A stretch of DNA of 64,000 nucleotides, taken from positions 1,094,915 through 1,158,914 of the forward strand of contig JADLDO010000028.1 in assembly GCA_020846635.1 (NCBI GenBank), in the 5' to 3' direction. Below the pieces are notes generated by a model. It saw nothing but the letters and a program-made list of their open reading frames with translations, was not told the DNA's origin and did no database searches. Positions 57,901 to 64,000 of this stretch are shown here, one piece after another; positions within the stretch are counted from its first letter, which is position 1; every line of letters starts with the position of its first letter. The DNA comes from Caldilineaceae bacterium. Lineage in GTDB: Bacteria > Chloroflexota > Anaerolineae > Caldilineales > Caldilineaceae. Both the position numbers and the translations under genes were made by a program.

Positions 57901-58946
57901 CGTTGTCGCTGCGCCAGGTGATGCAGATGTTTCAGGCCAAAGTGGGGGGTAGCTGGCTGCTGCACCAACTGACCAGGGATCTCGACCTTGACTATTTTGT
58001 GCTGTTCTCATCGACAACGGCGCTGTTGGGGGCAAGCGACTTGGCCCACTATGCCGCGGCGAACTGTTTTCTGGATGCCCTGGCCCATTATCGCCATGCC
58101 CATGCGCTGCCCGCCCTTGCGGTCAATTGGGGCACTTGGCGCGACAGCGATAGCACGCTGGACACCGTGATAGATGACGGGATGATGCATAACGGGGCTG
58201 CGGTGAATGGCGATTCTCCCTTTACCCGCTTTGGTCTGGAGCCGATGGAACCGGCGCGGGCATTGGGCTATTTGGGTGAACTGTTGGGGGCTGGCGTGGT
58301 GCAGCAGGCTGTTGCGTCGGTCAACTGGCCGCGGCTGCGCTCTGTCTATGAAGTCCATCGCACGCGCCGTTTGCTCGCCCAGCTTCACGCACACAGTGGT
58401 GTACACAGAAATGGGGCAAGCCTTGAGGCGGCATCAGCGCCAACGGTTTCTGTTGAACAGCCGCTTTCGCTGCGCCAACGCCTGGAGTCTGCGTTACCCG
58501 CGGATCGGCAGGCGTTGCTGATGGGTTTTGTTCGGGATGAAGTTGCAACGGTTCTGGGACAGAAAAATCTCGCCCAGATCAATGTGCAGCAAGGTCTGTT
58601 TGAGATGGGGCTGGACTCCCTGATGGCTGTCGAACTGCGAAGTCGCCTTGAGCGCGCCGTGGGCCAACGCCTTCCTGCTACCTTGACCTTTAATTATCCC
58701 AATATTCACGCGCTGACGAAATACCTGCAAGAGACGCTCTTTGTGTTCGAGCCCGCGATGGAGAAATCCGCACAAGGGATGCGTGCGCGAAAGACAGAGG
58801 GCGACGCTGTGGCTGCCGCAAATCAGACCGGGAATCCATTTGAAGATGGCGTCGAGCATGGGCTTGATGACATCTCGGCAGAGGAGTTGCTTGGCCTGTT
58901 GGACAGCGAACTGGCCGCGATTGATGACTTGGTAAAGGACGATTGA
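51939..58946 (+). CDS. Type I PKS module 4: KS-AT-DH-cMT-KR-ACP
   Basis: About 2335 residues from the ATG at 51939 (AGGGAG at 51925-51930); the ATG at 51918, which overlaps the PKS3 stop, is the alternative. KS: Cys211. AT: Ser661 in GHSVGE, HAFH (761-764), malonyl. DH: His969 in HRVHGMTLFP, Asp1143. A C-methyltransferase (about 1400-1620) has SAM motif LEIGAGTGG (1464-1472) and VLAANVLHAT. There is no ER. KR (1875-2060): TGGLGSLG, Tyr2038 in HYAAAN, no LDD. ACP Ser2227 in GLDSL, then an acidic docking tail. The module should build an alpha-methyl, alpha-beta unsaturated unit from malonyl-CoA and SAM. Confidence 0.95.
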   Translation: MGTEASSPRITQLSPTKQAIYKIEELTAKLQALEMGRSEPIAIIGMGCRFPGGANSPDEFWQLLREGTDAISEVPAARWDKDAYYDADPLTPGKMSTRWGGFLSDVDQFDPHFFGISPREAADLDPQHRLLLEVGWEALEDAAQAPEQLAGSATGVFVGISSFDYGQLLLNQNPTAINAYLAQGMSHSTAAGRLSYVLGLQGPSVAVDTACSSSLMAAHLSIQSLRARECDMSLVGGVNTILIPELLIGFSKSQMMASDGRCKTFDAAADGFVRAEGCGVLVLKRLSDAEAHGDRILAIIRGSAANQDGRSNGLTAPNGPAQEDVIRKALANSHLLPREVGYVEAHGTGTSLGDPIEVQALGAVLGEGRMQKNPLLIGSVKTNLGHMEAAAGVAAMIKVVLALQHGQIPPHLHLHEPNPLIPWEELPIDVPTQLTPFPSSEGRSIAGVSSFGFSGTNVHLLLEAAPTSPVQPQEVDRPLHLLTLSAKNQAALQTLASRYGQLLAQEKPDFADFCFTANAGRSHFSQRLALVAASTDEAQAQLAAFVTGEASPGLNSGEVPGTEAPEIVFLFSGQGSQYVGMGRELYTHSPVFRQVMEECDALLRPHLPHSLLSVLYGDDPAITALLDETAYTQPALFAVEYALAMLWQSWGIRPSAVMGHSVGEYVAACVAGVMSLGDGLRLIAQRGRLMQALPKNGGMAAIFADEATVRGLLAAYAGELDLAALNGPHNIVISGEQSAVATVLSEAQAQGIKSRQLNVSHAFHSPLMQPILDEFESIARAIPYHPPTLSLMSNLTGERWREDVAPDAAYWCRHVRQAVRFSESVQSLHRQGYTHFLEIGPGTVLLAMAQRTLPPEAAIQVWPSLRQNRSEWEQMLETLAALYLQGADVDWASFDQPYARRRLSLPTYPFQRQGYWLSPPAHAPQRQAGLNHRGTSLHPLLGRQLRLAGSQKVFETEVSFETHPFVADHRVHGMTLFPAAGYIEMAFAAGRTLFGVDMPAVEALALHKPLILNAGVVQTLQLLLAPEGEESASFSIYSLADPNQEAASGEWQLHATGTLCVHAASQKTPLLGGLDEIRARCQEQMTAQEHYARLSGYGIELGPAFRSVQEIFKGVGEVVARISLPPYLVDDAARYQIHPALLDGSLQVFGATLDAGDATYMPISLARFQLYRALPEQIWSVLVSQTDGASSVRARTGDIYLLDAAGELVGKVEGLLLKQIERQAIVQAGAGESDQWTYQLEWHLAPLTVELPMAQGAEEQDQGADDDLLAPRQIVTRLDSALSQLQQDAEVRQVQEVLPALESLSTAYFIEALRALGWQLQTGERVSIDALAAQLEIAPQHRRLFERMLDLLAQDGYGKRDGTGWQAYLPLEPRNPQAHLSTLLDHYPAFKAELTLAGRCGRHWAEALQGKQDPLELLFPDGSLAEAEKMYHESPLLRGQNILAGEAVQAAISPLPKDRPVRILEIGAGTGGTTVRVLPHLDPEQAHYTFTDVSPLFVNRARARFQRFSFVEFRPLDIERPPESQGFASHQFDIVLAANVLHATADLRRTLQHVSDLLAPGGMMLLIEGTGPQRFKDLVVGLTEGWWKFTDLALRPSCALLPPQAWLALLEGIGFSDAAAIPSAPDQETLLTGEALIFASRPQPGRDELAQPKRWLVFADEGGVGKSLAQQLARGGKQVCMIYPGDAYQRVGDNAFTVNPLQPADFQRLLQEAVAAGALCEGVVHLWSLDATLTDEIACSALMAQQQQMVGSLIHLVQAVAQGNLDPKPRLWIVTRQTQHAGEGSAPFHPEQATMWGVGRVLALNYPAWWGGLIDLEWQEDRQEDIVTAAAQVQAEIEQAHEQGEDQVAWRGAQRYVARLVQSRTPAQQPLRWQSDGSYLITGGLGSLGRKVAAWLAQQGAQHLVLASRTPLPDRSTWSSLEPQSAEANRVAAVQAIEAMGASVTTAAVDVGDAQEMAALFDRFGKELPPLAGLFHAAAAGESVPIEALSLRQVMQMFQAKVGGSWLLHQLTRDLDLDYFVLFSSTTALLGASDLAHYAAANCFLDALAHYRHAHALPALAVNWGTWRDSDSTLDTVIDDGMMHNGAAVNGDSPFTRFGLEPMEPARALGYLGELLGAGVVQQAVASVNWPRLRSVYEVHRTRRLLAQLHAHSGVHRNGASLEAASAPTVSVEQPLSLRQRLESALPADRQALLMGFVRDEVATVLGQKNLAQINVQQGLFEMGLDSLMAVELRSRLERAVGQRLPATLTFNYPNIHALTKYLQETLFVFEPAMEKSAQGMRARKTEGDAVAAANQTGNPFEDGVEHGLDDISAEELLGLLDSELAAIDDLVKDD

Positions 58947-58947
58947 T

Positions 58948-61900
58948 ATGGCTGAGGTTGATTACCCACTGCGTCTGAAGCAGACGCTTGCCGCCCTTCA
59001 GAAGATGCGGGCCAAAGTAGACAGCCTGCAACAGGCGCGCACAGAGCCAATTGCGGTGATCGGGATGGCATGCCGCTTTCCGGGTGGCGTCACAAGCCCG
59101 GCGTCCTATTGGGAACTGCTGCGTAACGGCGTGGATGCCATCCGCGATATTCCGGCGGATCGCTGGGACATCGAGCAGTACTACGATCCTGATCCTGACG
59201 CGCCCGGCAAGATGTACATCCGGCAGGGTGGCTTTATTGAGAACGTCGATCAATTCGATCCCCAATTCTTCGGCATCTCACCGCGCGAGGCGATACGCCT
59301 CGACCCGCAGCAACGTTTATTTCTGGAGGTTGCCTGGGAAGCATTGGAACATGCGGGGCTGGCTCCAGCAGTGATGAAGGGCAGCCAGACGGGCGTGTTT
59401 GTGGGTGTGACAGGCATGGACTATATGCAATTGCAGTTTCAGCGCACACCCCTGCCCGAGATTGACGCCTATTTTACGACCGGCAACATTCTCAATGCCG
59501 TCGCGGGTCGCGTTGCCTATACCCTGGGCTTCCATGGCCCGACCCTCGCCATTGACACGGCATGTTCATCATCACTCACCGCTGTCCATATCGCTTGCCA
59601 AAACCTGCGCGCCGGGGAAACCAACATGGCGATTGCCGGGGGTGTCAATCTTGTTTTGCTGCCGGAGGCCCTGGTCAGCTTCTGTCGTTGGGGCATGTTG
59701 GCGCCGGATGCACGCTGCAAGACATTTGACGACCGCGCAGATGGCTTTATACGCGGCGAAGGCTGTGGAGCCGTCATCTTAAAGCGTCTGTCCGATGCAC
59801 TGGCAGAGGGCGATAATATCATGGCGCTCATTCTGGGTTCAGCCGCCAATCAAGATGGGCCGAGCAGCGGTTTTTCCGTACCGAACGGGCTTGCACAGCA
59901 GGCAGTCATTCGCCAGGCGCTCACCAATGCAGGCGTAGAACCCCTTGCCGTTGACTATGTAGAGGCACACGGTACGGGAACTTCACTCGGCGATCCGATT
60001 GAGGTAGAGGCGCTCGGTAGCGCGCTCTGTCAAGAACGTCCGGCGGATCAGCCGCTCACCATCGGCTCGGTCAAAACGAACATCGGCCATACGGAAGCGG
60101 CATCGGGGATTGCAGGCCTGATGAAAGTTGTCCTCGCCTTGCAGCACCAAGAGATTCCGCCCCACCTGCATCTACAGGAGCGCAGCCACCGGATCGATTG
60201 GGAGCAGTGGCCGATTGAGATTGCGACCGAACGAAAAGCATGGCCGCGCAGCGCCAGACCACGCATAGCCGGGGTCAGTGGCTTTGGTTTTAGCGGCAAC
60301 AATGTCCATATTGTGCTGGGTGAAGCGCCAGAGCGGCCCCGCGGCGCGCCCACCCTGGAACGCCCTTATCACCTGCTGACGCTGTCGGCCAAGAGTGAAG
60401 ACGCGCTGCAAGCATTAGCCAGGGACTATGTTGGCTTTCTCTCTGCACAGCCGGAGATTTCGCTGGCCGATCTCTGTTTCACGGCCAACAGTGGTCGCTC
60501 CCATTTTTCCTACCGCCTTGCCCTCACTGCCGAAAGCAGCAGTGAGATTCGTGATAAGCTGGCAGCCTTTGCCGGGGCTCAACCTCTGAGCGATGCAAGC
60601 GTGAAGGGTCTGGTCTACGGCGCAGCCCAGAATCACCAGCCGCATAAGGTGGTCTTTTTGTTCAGCGGGCAGGGGGCGCAATCGGTGGGTATGGGGCGCG
60701 AACTGTATACGCACAGCCCCACCTTCCGCCAAGTTATGGACGAGTGCGATGCACTGCTGCGTCCCCACCTGCCCCACTCCTTGCTGGCGGTGCTCTATGG
60801 CGATGACCCGGCGATCACAGCGCTGCTCGACGAAACCGCCTACACCCAGCCTGCGCTCTTTGCGGTGGAGTATGCGCTTGCCACACTGTGGCAGAGTTGG
60901 GGGATTCGTCCAGCGGCGGTGATGGGCCACAGCGTAGGTGAGTATGTGGCAGCCTGTGTGGCAGGCGTGATGAGCCTGGGGGATGGACTCAGACTCATCG
61001 CGCAGCGCGGGCGGCTGATGCAGTCATTGCCCAAGAATGGCGCAATGGTAGCTGTGTTTGCACCCGCGCATGTGGTGACGGATGCCATCGGCCCACTTGC
61101 CGATCAAGTCTCCATCGCTGCCTACAATGCGCCATCGAGTATTGTCATTTCGGGCAGCAAAGAATCAGTTGAGACGGTTGTTGAGAGGCTGAAGAAGCAA
61201 AAGATCAAGACACACGAACTCGCCGTTTCGCACGCCTTTCATTCGCCGCTGATGGAGCCCATCTTGGACGAGTTCACAGCGGTCGTCAAGCAAGCAACCT
61301 TTGCCACACCGCAGTTGCGCTTCATCTCCAATTTGACGGGGCAAGCGGCGAGCAGCGAGCTTACCACACCAGAATATTGGGTGCGCCATCTGCGCCAGCC
61401 GGTACGCTTCGCCCAGGGCATGACATCGCTGCTCGAAGGGCAATATGATTGCTTTGTCGAAATTGGCCCCAAGCCTGTCCTGCTTGGTCTTGCGCGCCAG
61501 TCGCTTCAGGAGGACTTGGGCGTTTGGCTGCCCAGTTTGCGACTGGAGAAGCCGGAGTTTGAGCAGATGCTTCACAGCCTGGGCGAACTCTATGTGCGTG
61601 GCTTGCCCGTTGATTGGCCCCAGGTTGATGGCCCGTATGCCCAGGGGAAGCTGAGGCTGCCGACCTATCCCTTCCAACGCCAACGGTACTGGTTGGAATC
61701 TACACAGCCGCGCCCCATACACCGGACATTCAGCCGTGTCGAAGGGCTGGAACATCCATTGTTAGGAAGCAGGCTGCAAACGGCAGGGACGGAAACCATC
61801 TTTGAGAACCAAGTGGCGATGGATAGTCCGGCTTTCCTGGGGGATCATCGCATCTTTGGCAATGTCGTTGTACCTGCTACCGCTTATCTTGAAATGGCGC

Positions 61901-64000
61901 TTGCTGGCGCTCGCCTTACGCTGGGCATGGATTGCATCCAGTTGGCAGATGTTGCGGTTCACCAGGCGCTCATAGTTGCCGGCGAAAGCAGGCCAACCAT
62001 TCAACTGATCGTCGCGCCGGAAAGTGACGGCATCACCCCCTTCCGCATTCTGAGCTTGGCAGAGAACGCGCAGGATTCGGGAGCCAAATGGCGCTTGCAT
62101 GCGAGCGGCAAATTTTCCAGGGGACAGACCAGCGTCGAAGTCTCGACCCCGCTGGAAGCCATCCAGCAGCGCTGCTCGGTAGAGCTGTTGGGCGGGCTGG
62201 ACTATGAACAGTTGCGTCTGCAAGGAATCGAGTTTGGCCCCACCTTCCGCGGTGTGGAGCGGCTCTGGAAAAATGCTCAATCGACCGAGATGTTGGGTCA
62301 AGTGCGCCTGCCGGAAGCGGCAGCCGCGAGTGGGGGCTATCATCTGCACCCGGCTTTGCTTGATGCCTGTTTGCAGACCGCAACCGTATTAAAGCCGGTC
62401 TCTACGCCCGACGCATCGTCTGTTGTCTACTTGCCCCTGACGCTAGAACATCTGCATTTCTACCGGCAGCCTAGCACGCAATTGTGGTGTCATGCGCGGT
62501 TGCAAAGCGCGCGGAGTGTGGAAGGGGAGAGGCTCGTTGCGGACTTCCGCCTGTTCGATGCGCGCGGCGAGGTCGTTGCCGACCTGGTCGGGCTGCACTT
62601 CAAACGGGCCGATGCCGAAACCTTGCGCCGCAGCGTGCAGAAATCTATCCACGCCAATGTAGACGAATGGTTCCATGAGATCGTTTGGCGACCAAAGGCC
62701 CTGGCTGCGCCAGAGGTCAAGCCACCCGCCACCTCCGGTTGTTGGCTAATCTTCCGCGATGGCAAAGGCGTCGGTGCTGCCCTGGTCCAACGCCTGGCGG
62801 AGCTTGGCGAGGCCAACATCCAACTGCTCCCCGGCAGCCACTATGCAGCCATTGATCCGGCAGCCGGGATATGGCAGCTTAACCCGGCAGAGCCGAGCCA
62901 TTATGACCGTCTCTTGGCGGAGCCGCTGCTGGCGAATGGCCCTGCTTTGCGCGGGATTGTCCATCTGTGGAGCCTGGACACGCCGCCCTCTGAAACGCTG
63001 GATGCTCGCCAGATACTCACGTGGCAAGCGCTGAATTGCGGTAGCGTGCTGAACTTGGTGCAGGCGCTCTCTCGCCTAGACCAGGCAAGTGGGTGCAAGG
63101 TCTGCCTGGTGACGGCTGGCGTACAGCCGGTGCCGGAAGCGATGGCTGTGGCACAGGGCTGTGAGGTCGCACAGGCTCCTTTGTGGGGGTTGGGGCAGAC
63201 CGTGGCTCTTGAATATCCACAGATGACCTGCTTGCGCGTAGACCTTGATCCGTCCGCAGTTCTTTCCGCGGCGACAGATGCGGTTCAACCCCTGCTTGCC
63301 GAGATTTGGTCAACCGATGGCGAAGATCAGGTTGCCCTGCGCGGCCAGGGGCGCTATGTCGCACGCTTGGTGCGCCAGAGCAGCCCGGCTCCAGAGCCAC
63401 AAACTGTGTTGGACGAGCAGCCGGTGCGCCTGGACATCACCGAGCGCGGCGTGCTGGATAACCTGATCTTGCTTCCCAGCGCACGCCGCCAACCGGAAGC
63501 GGGTGAAGTGGAGATTCGCGTGCGCGCCACCGGGCTGAATTTCCGCGATGTTTTGAAAGCATTGGGGATGTATCCCGGTGATACTGGCCCATTGGGTGAC
63601 GAGTGTGCTGGCGAAGTGGTCGCAGTCGGGCCAGGTGTGGAGCGCTTCCAGGTGGGTGATAAGGTCTTTGGCATCATCCCCGGCGCTTTTGCCACCTATG
63701 TCTGTGCGCGTGTCGAATTCATTACACACATGCCGGAGTCGTTGGACTTTGAAGAAGCGGCGACGATCCCGATCGTCTTTCTGACGGCGCACTATGCTCT
63801 CAACCACCTGGCGCAGATGCAGCCGGGCGAGAGCGTCCTCATCCATGCCGCTGCCGGGGGTGTGGGCATGGCGGCAGTGCAACTGGCACAGCGTGTGGGT
63901 GCGGTCATCTTCGCCACCGCCGGCAGCCCCGACAAACGCGCCTATCTGCACTCGCTGGGCGTGGCGCATGTGCTCGACTCCCGCTCGCTGGCCTTTGCCG
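58948..64000 (+). CDS. Type I PKS module 5 (cut by window end): KS-AT-DH-ER-...
   Basis: The frame is open from the ATG at 58948 (one base after the PKS4 stop) to the window edge, 1684 residues so far. Helical docking region at 5-32. KS: Cys206 in DTACSSS, His341, His381 in KTNIGH; the end of KS reads GNNVH instead of GTNAH. AT: Ser662 in GHSVGE, HAFH (762-765), malonyl. DH: His967 in HRIFGNVVVP, Asp1139 in LLDACLQ. A structural KR half (1240-1490) follows, then ER with LGMYPGD and HAAAGGVGMA near residue 1635; the window ends inside ER. KR and ACP are expected beyond the edge. The ER has Tyr where PKS1 has Ile and PKS3 has Val. Confidence 0.95.
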   Translation, partial: MAEVDYPLRLKQTLAALQKMRAKVDSLQQARTEPIAVIGMACRFPGGVTSPASYWELLRNGVDAIRDIPADRWDIEQYYDPDPDAPGKMYIRQGGFIENVDQFDPQFFGISPREAIRLDPQQRLFLEVAWEALEHAGLAPAVMKGSQTGVFVGVTGMDYMQLQFQRTPLPEIDAYFTTGNILNAVAGRVAYTLGFHGPTLAIDTACSSSLTAVHIACQNLRAGETNMAIAGGVNLVLLPEALVSFCRWGMLAPDARCKTFDDRADGFIRGEGCGAVILKRLSDALAEGDNIMALILGSAANQDGPSSGFSVPNGLAQQAVIRQALTNAGVEPLAVDYVEAHGTGTSLGDPIEVEALGSALCQERPADQPLTIGSVKTNIGHTEAASGIAGLMKVVLALQHQEIPPHLHLQERSHRIDWEQWPIEIATERKAWPRSARPRIAGVSGFGFSGNNVHIVLGEAPERPRGAPTLERPYHLLTLSAKSEDALQALARDYVGFLSAQPEISLADLCFTANSGRSHFSYRLALTAESSSEIRDKLAAFAGAQPLSDASVKGLVYGAAQNHQPHKVVFLFSGQGAQSVGMGRELYTHSPTFRQVMDECDALLRPHLPHSLLAVLYGDDPAITALLDETAYTQPALFAVEYALATLWQSWGIRPAAVMGHSVGEYVAACVAGVMSLGDGLRLIAQRGRLMQSLPKNGAMVAVFAPAHVVTDAIGPLADQVSIAAYNAPSSIVISGSKESVETVVERLKKQKIKTHELAVSHAFHSPLMEPILDEFTAVVKQATFATPQLRFISNLTGQAASSELTTPEYWVRHLRQPVRFAQGMTSLLEGQYDCFVEIGPKPVLLGLARQSLQEDLGVWLPSLRLEKPEFEQMLHSLGELYVRGLPVDWPQVDGPYAQGKLRLPTYPFQRQRYWLESTQPRPIHRTFSRVEGLEHPLLGSRLQTAGTETIFENQVAMDSPAFLGDHRIFGNVVVPATAYLEMALAGARLTLGMDCIQLADVAVHQALIVAGESRPTIQLIVAPESDGITPFRILSLAENAQDSGAKWRLHASGKFSRGQTSVEVSTPLEAIQQRCSVELLGGLDYEQLRLQGIEFGPTFRGVERLWKNAQSTEMLGQVRLPEAAAASGGYHLHPALLDACLQTATVLKPVSTPDASSVVYLPLTLEHLHFYRQPSTQLWCHARLQSARSVEGERLVADFRLFDARGEVVADLVGLHFKRADAETLRRSVQKSIHANVDEWFHEIVWRPKALAAPEVKPPATSGCWLIFRDGKGVGAALVQRLAELGEANIQLLPGSHYAAIDPAAGIWQLNPAEPSHYDRLLAEPLLANGPALRGIVHLWSLDTPPSETLDARQILTWQALNCGSVLNLVQALSRLDQASGCKVCLVTAGVQPVPEAMAVAQGCEVAQAPLWGLGQTVALEYPQMTCLRVDLDPSAVLSAATDAVQPLLAEIWSTDGEDQVALRGQGRYVARLVRQSSPAPEPQTVLDEQPVRLDITERGVLDNLILLPSARRQPEAGEVEIRVRATGLNFRDVLKALGMYPGDTGPLGDECAGEVVAVGPGVERFQVGDKVFGIIPGAFATYVCARVEFITHMPESLDFEEAATIPIVFLTAHYALNHLAQMQPGESVLIHAAAGGVGMAAVQLAQRVGAVIFATAGSPDKRAYLHSLGVAHVLDSRSLAFA

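Noticed and set aside
33523..64000. Trans-AT or PUFA-type synthase
   Set aside because: Every module carries its own AT with a GHSxG serine, and each has one ACP, so this is a cis-AT modular system.
1..64000. CRISPR arrays, tRNA or rRNA genes, transposases
   Set aside because: No regular spaced repeats, cloverleaf-like genes or transposase motifs were seen on either strand by eye; a covariance search was not possible.

Overview
This window reads as part of the chromosome of a moderately GC-rich bacterium with an envelope rich in exopolysaccharide. Chloroflexota (Anaerolineae or Caldilineae type) is my best guess. The reasons are the effector-associated (EAD1) protease domains, the Wzz/BY-kinase fusion, the many sulfotransferase-family genes, and dispersed palindromes of a kind common in Chloroflexota and cyanobacteria. 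No 16S or ribosomal marker is present, so the assignment is inference. No tRNA, rRNA, CRISPR array or transposase was seen.

Layout. (1) 2-5785, plus strand: the C-terminal end of an unknown gene, then a compact four-gene unit. It has two proteins I do not recognise (464 and 611 aa) followed by two EAD1-trypsin proteins. The first of these keeps the full His-Asp-Ser triad; the second has lost His and Asp. A nested hairpin terminator (5815-5865) separates this unit from the next. (2) 5881-8044, minus strand: a Wzt-like polysaccharide-export ATPase and a SAM methyltransferase, read from a promoter at 8313-8342 with a direct repeat just downstream of it. (3) 8859-11860, plus strand: a secreted subtilisin and a sulfotransferase. 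(4) 12746-32603: a Wzx/Wzy-type exopolysaccharide locus. It holds a Wzz/BY-kinase, an initiating sugar transferase, an oxidoreductase/aminotransferase pair for an amino sugar, a polymerase/ligase, a flippase, three GT4 glycosyltransferases, four more sulfotransferase-family genes, a FemAB-like acyltransferase, a sulfatase and two paralogous secreted lyase-like proteins. It is preceded by a consensus promoter and a leader of about 735 nt. (5) 32637 to the window end: a type II thioesterase and five single-module cis-AT type I polyketide synthases, the last cut off by the window edge.

How the parts fit. Region 4 appears to make, sulfate, export and remodel a sulfated surface polysaccharide. Region 5 appears to be a colinear assembly line. 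PKS1 lacks the N-terminal helical docking region that PKS2-5 carry, so it is probably the first extender. Predicted modules are KS-AT-DH-ER-KR-ACP, KS-AT-KR-ACP, KS-AT-DH-ER-KR-ACP, KS-AT-DH-MT-KR-ACP and KS-AT-DH-ER-(cut). No loading module, starter-activating enzyme or type I thioesterase lies inside the window, so the pathway must extend beyond it or use a trans-acting starter. All genes from 8859 to the end are on one strand, and the PKS genes follow the polysaccharide genes without an obvious break. A link between the two products (for example a sulfated or glycosylated lipid) is possible but unproven.
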